NCBI GenBank assembly: GCA_910578405.1
Contig: CAJTQO010000004.1
Location: 62,001-126,000 of the forward strand
Length of the DNA stretch: 64,000 nt
Direction of reading: 5' to 3'
Origin: an uncultured Lachnospiraceae bacterium
GTDB lineage: Bacteria > Bacillota > Clostridia > Lachnospirales > Lachnospiraceae
The translations under genes and the position numbers were made by a program. Below are positions 41,000 through 50,841 of this stretch, in pieces (position 1 is the stretch's first letter; each line of letters starts with the position of its first letter). The notes under the pieces were generated by a model. That model worked only from the letters and a program-made list of their open reading frames with translations. It ran no database searches and was not told the origin of the DNA.

Positions 41000-41860
41000 A
41001 TGGCATTTTTAGGGACTCCCGGTAAGACGGTCCAGATATTGAAGAAATACAATTTTACCATGCAGAAAAAATATGGACAGAATTTCCTGGTGGATACCAA
41101 TGTTCTGGAGGGAATCGTGGAAGCGTCCGGTATTACCAGACAGGATTGCGTGTTGGAAATCGGGCCGGGAATTGGCACGATGACACAGTATTTGGCAGAA
41201 AGCGCGCGGGAAGTGGTGGCTGTGGAAATCGACAAAGCCCTGATTCCGATTTTGGAGGATACATTGTCTTCCTATCATAATATAACAGTAGTGAATGAGG
41301 ACATTTTGAAGGTGGATATCCGGAGGCTGGCAGAAGAACGGAATGGCGGGGCGCCGATTAAGGTGGTCGCCAACCTCCCATATTATATTACAACGCCGAT
41401 TCTTATGGAGTTGTTTGAAAGCGGTGCGCCGTTGGAGAGCGTTACGGTTATGGTGCAGACGGAAGTGGCGCAGCGGATGCAGGTTGGCCCTGGCACAAAG
41501 GAGTATGGCGCCTTGTCCCTCGCAGTGCAGTTTTATGCAGAACCCAAAATTCTGATGCAGGTGTCCCCGTCCTGTTTTATGCCGAGGCCGAAGGTGGGAA
41601 GTGCGGTGGTCAGGCTGTCCCGCCATGCTGTCCCGCCGGTGGAAGTAAGGGATGCGCGCTTTATGTTTGCTTTGGTCCGCGCTTCTTTTAACCAAAGGAG
41701 GAAAACATTGGTCAATGGGCTTTCCCACGCAGAGGGGCTGCAGATTACAAAAGAACAGGCGGCTGAGGCTCTTGGCCGGATGGGTCTGCCGCCTGTAGTC
41801 AGGGGGGAGGCGCTGACTTTGGAGCAGTTTGCCCGGTTGAGTGATTTGCTGGGCGGCTGA
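41000..41860 (+). CDS. rsmA: 16S rRNA (A1518/A1519-N6)-dimethyltransferase
   Basis: A 286-residue RsmA/KsgA enzyme that dimethylates two adjacent adenines in helix 45 of 16S rRNA during 30S maturation. SAM motif I is VLEIGPGIGTMTQYLAE (residues 51-67), the catalytic motif is NLPYYITTPI (125-134), and the start KKYGQNFLVDTNVL is diagnostic. The C-terminal domain contains RASFNQRRKTLVNGL. ATG 41000 follows GGAAGGG. It is co-directional with the TatD gene. Loss of the homolog in other bacteria causes kasugamycin resistance. Confidence 0.96.
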   Translation: MAFLGTPGKTVQILKKYNFTMQKKYGQNFLVDTNVLEGIVEASGITRQDCVLEIGPGIGTMTQYLAESAREVVAVEIDKALIPILEDTLSSYHNITVVNEDILKVDIRRLAEERNGGAPIKVVANLPYYITTPILMELFESGAPLESVTVMVQTEVAQRMQVGPGTKEYGALSLAVQFYAEPKILMQVSPSCFMPRPKVGSAVVRLSRHAVPPVEVRDARFMFALVRASFNQRRKTLVNGLSHAEGLQITKEQAAEALGRMGLPPVVRGEALTLEQFARLSDLLGG

Positions 41861-41943
41861 GGTTTATGCCATAAAGTTTTGCAGGAAGAAAAGGAAAATG
41901 TCATTTCGGGTTGCAGATTTATGAGGTTTCGTGTGTGAATCCT

Positions 41944-41972
41944 TTGACATTAAGAAACTCCTATGGTAAACT
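41944..41972 (+). promoter_or_regulatory. Promoter of the TPR/AAA-like gene
   Basis: Perfect TTGACA (41944-41949), 17-base spacer and TAAACT (41967-41972), about 70 bases before the TTG at 42044. Confidence 0.65.
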
Positions 41973-42043
41973 AAACAAATGAAAAATGGGGATTTTGCAG
42001 GTTTGTGGCGTTGGAATGAAGACAGATTTATGAGGTGAGCACC

Positions 42044-45000
42044 TTGGATAAGTACGAGTACAAAGTACGTGCGGAAGAAATAAAATCATTAATTGCCAAT
42101 GGGGAATTTGCTGAGGCGGTCAAAATAGCGGATACCATTGATTGGCATAGGGTAAAAAGCGTAATGATGCTCTGCACGATCAGCGACTTATATAAGATAA
42201 ACCGTAGGTTTCAGGAAAGCAAAGATATATTGCTAATGGCATATGAACGCCATCCGGGCGGCCGTCTGATTGTCTATTCCCTGTGTGAGCTGTCCATTAA
42301 AATGGGCGAGTTTGTCCAGGGAATTGAATACTATAAGGAATTTGTGCAGATTGCGCCGAAAGATACCGGAAGGTATATTTTACAGTATAAATTATATGAA
42401 GCGCAGGATGTGAGCCTGGAAGAACGGATTGCAGTCCTGGAAGAATTTAAAAAGAGGGATTACCGGGAAAAATGGGCATATGAGCTGGCTTACCTGTATC
42501 ATAGGGTAGGATTGGAAACAAAGTGCGTGGAAGAGTGCGATGAGATGATTCTTTGGTTTGGGGAAGGGCGGTATGTCCTGAAAGCATTGGAGCTGAAACA
42601 ATTGCACCAGCCGTTGACGGAAACCCAGCAGGAGAAATACCTTCAGATAAAAAAAGCAATGGAAGAACCGACGGAAGAGACGCAGGAGGAAGACGCAGCC
42701 GGGCCGGAATCGTTGGAGGAAGTGGATGTGGAAGGGGAAGAAGAGGCAGAGCCGGAAGAAATGGAGGGGATGTCAGGGCTTGTTCTGGAACAGGAGGAAG
42801 AGGATTCAGAGGAAGATATGCAACCGGAGCAAGAGCCTTACCCTTATCCGGAGTTTGGATTTGGAATGGACGAAATAGATGGCGTAAGCGGCATAGATGG
42901 CATAAATGGAGTGGAAGGAATAGACGGAATAGAAGGAATAGAAGGAATAGAAGGAATGCAAGGCTCCGAAGAGGAGCTTATATCGTATCAGCCAGAGGAA
43001 GTGCGCGGGGAGGAAGAATTCCGGGTTAAGACAGTGGATTTGGGGCAGTATAACACGATGAACCTGCAAAAGGAACTGGCAGAGAGTATGAGAGAAATCC
43101 TGGGGGAGGATGTTGGTTCTAAGCCGGAGCATTTTTTTACCGGACAGCGGGCAGAGACAGTAAAACCGTCGATGCAAAAGCAGGATGGGCAGGCGCAGGA
43201 CGCTTTCCAGCAATCGGAGGCGCTTTTGGAGCAGGAAAGGCCAGCGCCGTCAGGCCATCCGGTGGCAATGCAGGAAGTGTTTTTTGAAGAAGATGTGAAA
43301 GATGTATTATTGCAGGACACAAAGCGCATTGATTTGGGAGACACAAAAGAAATCGTGCCTGGGAGGAAGCCGGCATATGCGACGGCGCTTCCTACGCGTT
43401 ATGCCATTGCCGGACAAAATGGGCAGCCTGCTCGGCAGGAGAGGCCATTAGAGCTGCCTGGGCAGCCGGAAAAAGGGGTTGGGCGGCCGGAAGCCATGCA
43501 GCAGCAGGCGTTTATGCAGCAGGGAGCCATGCAAACGGATGCTGGCAGGATGCCGGGACAATCCGTGACGGCGCAGGGGGTACAGAGTCAGTTTGAACTG
43601 CCGCCGGGTCAGCCGCAGGCAGGAGCGATGCAGATGCAGTATGCAATGGCGCCGGGACGGCCGGAAGAGACGCCGGGACAGCCAGCAATGGCGCCAGGCC
43701 AGATGGAAGCGATACAGTATGGAATGGCCTCCGGTCGGCCGGAAGAGATGTCAGGTCAGGCTGGAATGGCGCCAGGCCAGATGGAAAATATGCAAATGCA
43801 GTTTGGCGTGCAGTCAGGCCAGATGGTGATACAGCCGGACGCCATGCAAGGCCAGCCAGGTCAGATGCAGCCGGAAAGGCTGCAGGCCCAGCCCAATTTG
43901 ATGCGACGGCATAAGCCCTCCGGTTTTGAACAGATGCTTTCCCAAGAATACGATGGGCAAATCAGTCTGGTGGTGCCAAACAGTGAAAAGTTGGAAAAGC
44001 AAATTACCGGACAGATGAATATAGCTGACATTATGGCGGAATGGGAGCGGGCTAAACGGGAGAATGAAGAAAAACGCCGGGAAGATGTGCGCAAACGGGT
44101 GCAGAGACATACCGGAAATATGTTTTCGGAATTTGATGAGGCGACAAAGAGCGGGCTGCTGGAACAGTTGGAGAAGGCAGTGGTTGAGGCGATTATGAAG
44201 GAGTCCGGCAAGAGCGCCGTAGACCCAAGCCAGATTTCGGAACAGCAGTTGGATGATATTGTAAAGAGCGTCGGGCGTAAGAAGGAAGAAGAGGATAGCC
44301 AGCCGCCGCAGACGGAGAAGGAGCCAGATGAGGAAAGCATTGTAAATTTTGCCTATATGAAAACCATTGCCGAAATGGCGGGCATTGACAACCAAGCGCA
44401 GGAGCCGGCGCAAGATAACGGGGAAAACCGCAGGCCAAAAGAAGAGGAGCAAGGGATTTCTGCAGAGGAGATTTTGCGGGATATTGTGTTGCCGGAAGAG
44501 ATGGAAGGACAGGAGCTGCCAGAGGAAGAGCAAGCGGAACCGGACGGGACGGCGCAGTGGACGGTTATGGAGCAGGCTGGCGGGACAGAGGAAGAAGATT
44601 TTCAGGCGCAAGGTTTTAAAGAAGCCAGGATGGAGACGGACAGGGCCGAAGCGGAAGCTCTTATGGCGCAGGAGGAACGCGTAGAAGAGCCTGTGCAGGA
44701 GGCCCGAGGGGATAATAAGAACCGTTCCCTCACGCCGGAAGAAAAAGAACTTTTTGGCCGTTTTGTGCATAGCCGCAAATCCAGAGAGCAAGTCCTTCAT
44801 GCAGTGGGAGCGATGAGTATGGAACCGTACCACGGCAATGTAATTGTGACAGGGGAAGAGGAAGCAGGCACGCTGGAATTGTCCAGGAATTTGGTGCGTA
44901 TGCTGCAGTTGGTGGAACGGGACTTTTCCGGTAAGGTGGCAAAGATTTCCGGAAGCAAATTAAATAAGAAGGATGTGCAGGATACGCTTGGCAAATTGGC

Positions 45001-45472
45001 GGACGGCGCGCTTATTATTGAACATGCAACCGGGATGTCCAGCGCGACGGCTGCCGATTTGAACCAGGCTTTGGAAAAAGAAAGCAGGGGAATCTTCGTG
45101 ATTTTGGAGGGGAAGAGGGATGAGATGAATATTTTCCTCCATAAAAATAAAGTTCTCCTGGATAATTTTGACGCCAGGATTGACATTGAATCATTGGACG
45201 ATCAGGCGTTAGTGGAATATGCAAAGCAATATGCGGAAGAAATGGAATATTCCATAGATGAGCTTGGCATCCTGGCATTGCATACCCGGATTGCCGATAT
45301 GCAGACCAGTGACCACGAGGTGACGGTGGCTGAGGTGAAAGACTTGGTGGATGATGCCATTTATTTTGCAGATAAGAAGAATCCGAAGCACTTTTTCGAC
45401 GTATTGTTTGGGAAACGTTATGATGCGGAGGATATGATTATTCTCCGGGAGAAGGATTTTATGCATTATTGA
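42044..45472 (+). CDS. Large TPR / low-complexity / AAA-like protein, 1143 residues
   Basis: Three-part protein. Residues about 1-215 are TPR-like helices (FAEAVKIADTIDWHRVKSVM, FQESKDILLMAYERHPGGRLIVYSL). About 215-760 is disordered: acidic runs, an IEG repeat (GIDGIEGIEGIEGMQG), then Gln/Pro/Met-rich repeats of the type APGQMEAIQYGMASGRPEEM. About 900-1143 is an AAA-like domain of the CbbX/SpoVK kind: YHGNVIVTGEEEAGTLELSRNLVRMLQ, GALIIEHATGMS (Walker B-like) and EYAKQYAEEMEYSI. The Walker A Gly-Lys-Thr is absent, so ATP binding is doubtful. TTG 42044 is chosen because GAGGTGA lies five bases before it; GTG 42035 is the alternative. The role is unknown. Confidence 0.8.
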   Translation: MDKYEYKVRAEEIKSLIANGEFAEAVKIADTIDWHRVKSVMMLCTISDLYKINRRFQESKDILLMAYERHPGGRLIVYSLCELSIKMGEFVQGIEYYKEFVQIAPKDTGRYILQYKLYEAQDVSLEERIAVLEEFKKRDYREKWAYELAYLYHRVGLETKCVEECDEMILWFGEGRYVLKALELKQLHQPLTETQQEKYLQIKKAMEEPTEETQEEDAAGPESLEEVDVEGEEEAEPEEMEGMSGLVLEQEEEDSEEDMQPEQEPYPYPEFGFGMDEIDGVSGIDGINGVEGIDGIEGIEGIEGMQGSEEELISYQPEEVRGEEEFRVKTVDLGQYNTMNLQKELAESMREILGEDVGSKPEHFFTGQRAETVKPSMQKQDGQAQDAFQQSEALLEQERPAPSGHPVAMQEVFFEEDVKDVLLQDTKRIDLGDTKEIVPGRKPAYATALPTRYAIAGQNGQPARQERPLELPGQPEKGVGRPEAMQQQAFMQQGAMQTDAGRMPGQSVTAQGVQSQFELPPGQPQAGAMQMQYAMAPGRPEETPGQPAMAPGQMEAIQYGMASGRPEEMSGQAGMAPGQMENMQMQFGVQSGQMVIQPDAMQGQPGQMQPERLQAQPNLMRRHKPSGFEQMLSQEYDGQISLVVPNSEKLEKQITGQMNIADIMAEWERAKRENEEKRREDVRKRVQRHTGNMFSEFDEATKSGLLEQLEKAVVEAIMKESGKSAVDPSQISEQQLDDIVKSVGRKKEEEDSQPPQTEKEPDEESIVNFAYMKTIAEMAGIDNQAQEPAQDNGENRRPKEEEQGISAEEILRDIVLPEEMEGQELPEEEQAEPDGTAQWTVMEQAGGTEEEDFQAQGFKEARMETDRAEAEALMAQEERVEEPVQEARGDNKNRSLTPEEKELFGRFVHSRKSREQVLHAVGAMSMEPYHGNVIVTGEEEAGTLELSRNLVRMLQLVERDFSGKVAKISGSKLNKKDVQDTLGKLADGALIIEHATGMSSATAADLNQALEKESRGIFVILEGKRDEMNIFLHKNKVLLDNFDARIDIESLDDQALVEYAKQYAEEMEYSIDELGILALHTRIADMQTSDHEVTVAEVKDLVDDAIYFADKKNPKHFFDVLFGKRYDAEDMIILREKDFMHY

Positions 45473-45559
45473 GACGCAAATGGGAAATTGATGAGATACG
45501 CAATTTAAGTTAGAAAATACAAAAATACATATATTAGTAAAGGAACAGGGGGTAGTATT

Positions 45560-47500
45560 ATGGCAGCAGCAAAGAAGAAGCCGAAAGTGGAAAGGCAGGA
45601 GAACCAGGTATTTATTTCGGAAGCAGACCAGTATTTGTTTGCGCAGGGTACCCATTATGACATTTATAAGAAACTGGGTGCGCATCCTTCCGTGGAAGAC
45701 GGGGTGGAAGGGATGTTTTTTGGCGTTTGGGCGCCAAATGCGGCAAGCGTCCATGTGATTGGCGATTTCAACGGCTGGGATGAGAACCTGCATGAAATGG
45801 AGCGGCTGGGACCTGGCGGCATCCATGCGCTTTTTATTCCGGGCGTGGGTGTGAACGTATTGTATAAATTCCTGATTCGTACGCCTGATGGAAGGAAATT
45901 ATATAAAGCGGATCCATTTGCCAATTATGCAGAATTCCGTCCGGGGAATGCATCCAAGACAACGGATTTGTCCAAATTTACCTGGGGGGATGGAGAGTGG
46001 ATGAAAGCCAGGGACGGCAAAGACCAGACGAAGGAGCCTCTGGCAATCTATGAATGCAATATCGGTTCGTGGATGAAGCACCCAAACGGAACGCCGGACG
46101 GGTTTTACAATTACCGTGAATTTGCAGACCGTATTGTGGAATACCTGAAGGAAATGAAGTATACCCACATTGAGCTGATGGGCATTGCGGAATATCCTTT
46201 TGACGGCTCCTGGGGGTATCAGGTGACGGGGTATTATGCGCCCACCTCCCGGTATGGGGAACCTACGGATTTTATGTATCTGGTGGATAAGCTGCATAGG
46301 AATAAAATTGGGGTGATTCTGGATTGGGTTCCGGCTCACTTTGCGACGGATGAACATGGGCTGGCTGAGTTTGACGGGCAATGCATCTTTGAGCATCCGG
46401 ATAAGAGGCTGGGAGAACATCCGGACTGGGGAACGAAGATTTTTAATTACGGAAAGACGGAAGTAAAGAATTTCCTGATTGCCAATGCGCTTTTCTGGTT
46501 AAAGGAATTCCATGTGGACGGAATCCGTGTGGATGCGGTGGCATCCATGCTTTATCTGGATTATGGGAAACAGGACGGTCAATGGGTGCCCAATAAATAT
46601 GGCGGAAATAAGAACCTGGAGGCCATTGAATTTTTCAAACATTTGAATTCGGTAGTGCTTGGCACTTATCCGGGCTTTATGACCATTGCGGAGGAGTCTA
46701 CCGCATGGCCGAAGGTGACAGGCGATATTGAAGATGAGGGCCTGGGCTTTAGCTTCAAGTGGAATATGGGTTGGATGCATGATTTTTGCGAATATATGAA
46801 ATTGGATCCGCTGTTTCGTAAAAACAACCATTATGCCATGACCTTTGCCATGAGTTATAACGACGCGGAAAATTACATCCTGCCGTTATCCCATGATGAG
46901 GTAGTGCATCTGAAATGCTCTATGGTGAATAAGATGCCAGGATATCAGGTGGATAAATATGCCAATCTGCGGGTGGGTTACACGTATATGTTTGGCCACT
47001 GCGGCAAGAAGCTGCTGTTTATGGGGCAGGACTTTGGGCAGGAAAGGGAGTGGAGCGAAGAGAGGGAGCTGGATTGGTTCCTGCTTGGCGAACCTTTGAA
47101 CAAAGGGATGCATGAATATGTGAAGGAGCTTCTTAACCTATACCGGAAATACCCGTGCATGTATGAGAACGACAATAGCTGGGACGGGTTTGAATGGCTA
47201 AATGCGGATGATGCGGAGCAAAGCACGTATAGCTTTTTCCGCAAAGCGGCGGATGGGAAGAACAACCTGTTGTTTGTATTGAATATGACTCCTATGATGC
47301 GTGAGGATTATCGGGTGGGCGTGCCGAAGAAGAAAAAATATAAACTGTTGCTTAACAGCGATGAAGTGCGTTTTGGCGGGAATGGCAATGAGATACCGGC
47401 GGAGCTGGCTGCGGTAAAGGAAGAGGAGCCGGTAAACTACAAGGATTACAGCATTACCTTTGACCTGCCTCCCAATACAGCCGTTGTTTTTGTTTTCTAA
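45560..47500 (+). CDS. glgB: 1,4-alpha-glucan branching enzyme
   Basis: A 646-residue GH13 enzyme that forms alpha-1,6 branches in glycogen. The N-terminal CBM48 is at about 40-140 (FFGVWAPNAASVHVIGDFNGWDENLHEM). Catalytic residues are Asp325 (GIRVDAVASMLYLDYG), Glu378 (TIAEESTAWP) and Asp446 (LSHDEVVH). The segment GSWGYQVTGYYAPTSRYG is typical of branching enzymes. A lysine-rich N-terminus precedes the fold. ATG 45560 follows a GGGGG site. It lies alone, 88 bases after the TPR/AAA-like gene, with no other glycogen genes in the window, and has a strong terminator. Confidence 0.96.
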   Translation: MAAAKKKPKVERQENQVFISEADQYLFAQGTHYDIYKKLGAHPSVEDGVEGMFFGVWAPNAASVHVIGDFNGWDENLHEMERLGPGGIHALFIPGVGVNVLYKFLIRTPDGRKLYKADPFANYAEFRPGNASKTTDLSKFTWGDGEWMKARDGKDQTKEPLAIYECNIGSWMKHPNGTPDGFYNYREFADRIVEYLKEMKYTHIELMGIAEYPFDGSWGYQVTGYYAPTSRYGEPTDFMYLVDKLHRNKIGVILDWVPAHFATDEHGLAEFDGQCIFEHPDKRLGEHPDWGTKIFNYGKTEVKNFLIANALFWLKEFHVDGIRVDAVASMLYLDYGKQDGQWVPNKYGGNKNLEAIEFFKHLNSVVLGTYPGFMTIAEESTAWPKVTGDIEDEGLGFSFKWNMGWMHDFCEYMKLDPLFRKNNHYAMTFAMSYNDAENYILPLSHDEVVHLKCSMVNKMPGYQVDKYANLRVGYTYMFGHCGKKLLFMGQDFGQEREWSEERELDWFLLGEPLNKGMHEYVKELLNLYRKYPCMYENDNSWDGFEWLNADDAEQSTYSFFRKAADGKNNLLFVLNMTPMMREDYRVGVPKKKKYKLLLNSDEVRFGGNGNEIPAELAAVKEEEPVNYKDYSITFDLPPNTAVVFVF

Positions 47501-47531
47501 AGGTTAAGGAATTGTGATATTGTGCCGAAAT

Positions 47532-47566
47532 AAAGGGTGGATAGCCTTTTGCTATCCACCCTTTTT
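47532..47566 (+). terminator. Terminator of glgB
   Basis: AAAGGGTGGATAGC and GCTATCCACCCTTT, 14-base perfect arms with a short loop, followed by TT. Confidence 0.9.
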
Positions 47567-47665
47567 CTGCACAGGCCCATGCAGGGGAACAGGCCGTAAA
47601 AGCGGCGTAGGGGCTGTGCGGCAGTCTAACCTGCTTTTTTTAATTTGGTACAGGATGGAGAGCGT

Positions 47666-50600
47666 ATGAATATTATTTTTGAAAGTGACAAGGCAGAACA
47701 GGAAGCCAGAAAATATGCCTCGGATGCCCGGTGGAATGGCTCCAATACGGACAGGGGGACTGTTTCACAGACAAATGCCAGAGGCGCGGCCAATGCCAGG
47801 GGAGTATTTGCTTTGGACATTTCCGGCACAGTGATGGACAATACGGCGTATGAAAGCCAGGGAAAGACTGTGGAGGAAGTGATGCAGGATGCAGGGCAGC
47901 AGGACATTGCCACACAAAAGGACTATATGGTTGTAATGTCAAATGTGATGTCCGACGAAGATTTTGCAAAGCTTCAAGAGGAGGGATACCATCCCGGCAG
48001 TACGGAAATAGAGACGGTAGTTACCATTGTAGATGAAATTAAGGCGGCTCTTGTCAGGGGCGGCAGCAATATAGCAGGTTATACGGATGACCTGGATATG
48101 GAGAAACTGGAAGAAATTACAGGCAGCGTAGTTTTGGCTGAAGAAATTGTAAAACAGCTTGGGAAATATGACATACCGCCCACAGAGGAGAATGTGGAAG
48201 GCGTGATGAATGCCTATGATACGATAAAGCAGTTGAAGCCTTTAAACGATGGCGCCATCAAATATATGATTCGCAATCATATGGAGCCTACAGTGGACAA
48301 TATTTACCGCGCCCAATACAGTTCCTCTTCGGACGCTAACAAACAGGGCAGAGGTTATTTCCAGGATGCTGCAGGCTATTATGCAAAGAAAGCGGAGGAT
48401 TTCAATTGGGAGCAGCTACAGCCGCAGATGGAGAAGGTGATTGCGCAGGCTGGTTTAACCGTTTCAGAGGAAACCTTGGAAGAAGCCCGGTGGCTGATTG
48501 AAAAAGGGATGCCTCTTACCGAGCAATCGCTGCACGAATTGTATGAACTGAAAAACCTGAAAATTCCGGATACGGAAAAAGAGATTGTCCAAAGAGCCTG
48601 TTCGGCCATTGCCGATGGGAGGAAAGCGACGGACGCCAATCTTGGGGATGGCCGTACCGCATTGGAAAAAGCAGTGGAATACATGGAGGATGTGGAAGCC
48701 ATCAGCGAAAGGGCAGTGGATCAGGCAGCGGCCGAAGGGAAGACCTTGAACCTTCGTATTCTCAAAGCCTGCCAGATGCAGCTAAACCGCAACATTGGCG
48801 TGGAGCGTCACGTCTCCCATTATGAGCCGCAGTTAGAGAGCAGGCGGCTGTTGGAAGAAGTACGGCTACAGATGACAGTGGAGGCCAACTATCGTTTGCT
48901 GAAAAGCGGTTTTTCCATAGATACGGCACAGTTGGAAAAACTGGTAAATGCGCTGAAGGACGTGAACAGGCAGACAGAGGAGCGTTTATTTGGTGAAAGC
49001 GGCGTGGGGAGCGCTGCAAACCGATCTGCCATTTATAGAGACACTCTGTCCACCGTCCAGGAACTGGCCGGTATGCCGGCGGCATTGATTGGCAAATTTT
49101 CTTTCCACAGCCGGCTGCAGCTCCAGGTTTCTTCTTCCGCAGGGGAAGGAGTATTCACGCTGCGGGCAGCGTATGAGGAGGGCGTATCCCTGCGCAGCGC
49201 GTATGAGAAAGCCGGGGAGAGCTATGAGGCATTGATGACAGCCCCGAAAGCGGAGCTGGGCGATTCGCTGGAAAAGGCGTTCCGTAACGTGGACAGTATG
49301 TTGCGGGATATGGGGATGGAATTGTCGGACGCAAATAGGCGCGCAGTGAGGATTCTCGGCTATAACCACATGGAAGTTTCGGTAGAAAATGTAGTGTCGG
49401 TGAAAATAGCGGATTTATCTATCCAAAGGGTGTTAAATAAAATGACGCCTGCCGCCACTATGCAGATGATACGGGATGGAATCAATCCGTTGTCCATGGA
49501 TATGCAGCAATTGGAAAGCTATTTAAACAACCAGGAGCGGAACCCGGAGCAGGAATTTGAAAAATACAGTAAGTATTTATATAAATTAGAGAAGAACCAT
49601 GCGGTGACGAAAGAGGAAAAGGAAGCTTATATCGGTATATACCGTTTGCTACGCCAGTTGGAGAAAACGGATGGGGCAGCGATAGGGGCTTTGTTGCAGC
49701 AGGGTGCGGAGCCTACGCTGAAAAATCTGCTGACGGCTGTTAGGAGCGGCAAAAGGCGGGGCATGGACATAAAGGTGGACGATAGCTTCCAGGGCGTGGA
49801 ATTCACCAGACAAAGTAAGAGCATATCGGAACAGATTGAAAGCAATATTATGATACTTTATTACCAGAAGCTGAGTTCCGAGCTTTATGACAAGGTAGAT
49901 GGGGACAGGATGGGCGCCCTTATGGCAAATAGCGCCAACAGTATGGAACAGGCGGCGGAAGCGGTGGGGAATGCGCAAGAGGACGAGGAGTCGGAGCAGG
50001 AATATGTGAAATGGCAGGCTTCCCAATTCCGCCGGGAGGTAGTTGCGGAAGATACGGTAATCCGTGAGCTGTTGGATTTTAAGCAGCCAATGACGGCAGA
50101 CCATCTGGCAGCGGCAGGGATGCTGATGAAAGAAAGGGGAAAAGCAGCGGCCAGGCTGTACCAACTGGCGCAGGAAAACGGAAGCCAGGAAGAACTGGAA
50201 GAAGCGATGGCCAGGCTGCAGGAAAATATGGAGGATGCGGACGCGGCCCAGGAAGCTTATGAGCAGTTGGGGCAGGTCTACCGTGAAGTGTTGGAGGCTG
50301 CCGTTTATGGACAGGATGACATCCGCCAGATAGACGTGCGGGAAATCAGCAACCTGTATAAACAGATTTCTTTGGGCGGCAGTATGGCAAAGGAAGAGAA
50401 TTATGAAGTGCCGGTGAAAATCGGTGATGAAGTAACTTCCATTAATCTGAAAATCCTACATAAGAGCGGTGAGCGCGGAAAAGCGGTGGCAACTATGGAT
50501 ACGTTGCATTACGGGAAAGTTGCGGCGCAGTTTTACCTTACGGGAAAAGAAGACGGCGGATTTCAGATGAGCAGTTTCATAGCTTGTGAAAGCGCAGAGG

Positions 50601-50830
50601 GGGCAGAACATTTCAAACAGTCTTTGGGCAGGTTAAAGGAAATGCTCCAATATGCCGATATAGAAGTTACAGGCATGAATGTGGCGCAAAGCGGCGGGCT
50701 GGATTTGGCTCAGGCTTCCAGAGAGTCGGTTAGGGAAAAGGATGCGGAGGCGTCCGGGCGGCTTGAGGCGTCTACGAAGAAGCTTTATGAAACCGCGAAG
50801 ATATTTATCCAGTATATACAGGAAAGGTAG
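47666..50830 (+). CDS. DUF6240-type large protein, possibly FliK-like
   Basis: A 1054-residue soluble, mostly helical protein. I associate it with DUF6240, seen next to flagellin genes in Lachnospiraceae. Repeated helical segments with the pattern TEENVEGVMNAY, MEPTVDNIYRAQYS, MPLTEQSLHELYEL and AEPTLKNLLTAVRSG recur about every 60-90 residues. The last 140 residues (VPVKIGDEVTSINLKILHKS...MDTLHYGKVAAQFYLTG...HFKQSLGRLKEMLQYADIEV) resemble the C-terminal domain of hook-length control proteins. ATG 47666 is preferred over a GTG at 47645 because GGAG precedes it by six bases. It is 11 bases upstream of flagellin, suggesting one operon. A hook-length or secretion role is an inference. Confidence 0.72.
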   Translation: MNIIFESDKAEQEARKYASDARWNGSNTDRGTVSQTNARGAANARGVFALDISGTVMDNTAYESQGKTVEEVMQDAGQQDIATQKDYMVVMSNVMSDEDFAKLQEEGYHPGSTEIETVVTIVDEIKAALVRGGSNIAGYTDDLDMEKLEEITGSVVLAEEIVKQLGKYDIPPTEENVEGVMNAYDTIKQLKPLNDGAIKYMIRNHMEPTVDNIYRAQYSSSSDANKQGRGYFQDAAGYYAKKAEDFNWEQLQPQMEKVIAQAGLTVSEETLEEARWLIEKGMPLTEQSLHELYELKNLKIPDTEKEIVQRACSAIADGRKATDANLGDGRTALEKAVEYMEDVEAISERAVDQAAAEGKTLNLRILKACQMQLNRNIGVERHVSHYEPQLESRRLLEEVRLQMTVEANYRLLKSGFSIDTAQLEKLVNALKDVNRQTEERLFGESGVGSAANRSAIYRDTLSTVQELAGMPAALIGKFSFHSRLQLQVSSSAGEGVFTLRAAYEEGVSLRSAYEKAGESYEALMTAPKAELGDSLEKAFRNVDSMLRDMGMELSDANRRAVRILGYNHMEVSVENVVSVKIADLSIQRVLNKMTPAATMQMIRDGINPLSMDMQQLESYLNNQERNPEQEFEKYSKYLYKLEKNHAVTKEEKEAYIGIYRLLRQLEKTDGAAIGALLQQGAEPTLKNLLTAVRSGKRRGMDIKVDDSFQGVEFTRQSKSISEQIESNIMILYYQKLSSELYDKVDGDRMGALMANSANSMEQAAEAVGNAQEDEESEQEYVKWQASQFRREVVAEDTVIRELLDFKQPMTADHLAAAGMLMKERGKAAARLYQLAQENGSQEELEEAMARLQENMEDADAAQEAYEQLGQVYREVLEAAVYGQDDIRQIDVREISNLYKQISLGGSMAKEENYEVPVKIGDEVTSINLKILHKSGERGKAVATMDTLHYGKVAAQFYLTGKEDGGFQMSSFIACESAEGAEHFKQSLGRLKEMLQYADIEVTGMNVAQSGGLDLAQASRESVREKDAEASGRLEASTKKLYETAKIFIQYIQER

Positions 50831-50841
50831 AGGGACAGAGT

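Noticed and set aside
43814..44833. 339-residue minus-strand frame opposite the TPR/AAA-like gene
   Set aside because: It is a shadow of the repetitive acidic and Gln-rich coding strand; the plus frame is continuous with a domain structure and promoter.
47645..47665. GTG 47645 as start of the DUF6240 gene
   Set aside because: ATG 47666 has a GGAG site at correct spacing; the longer version has none.
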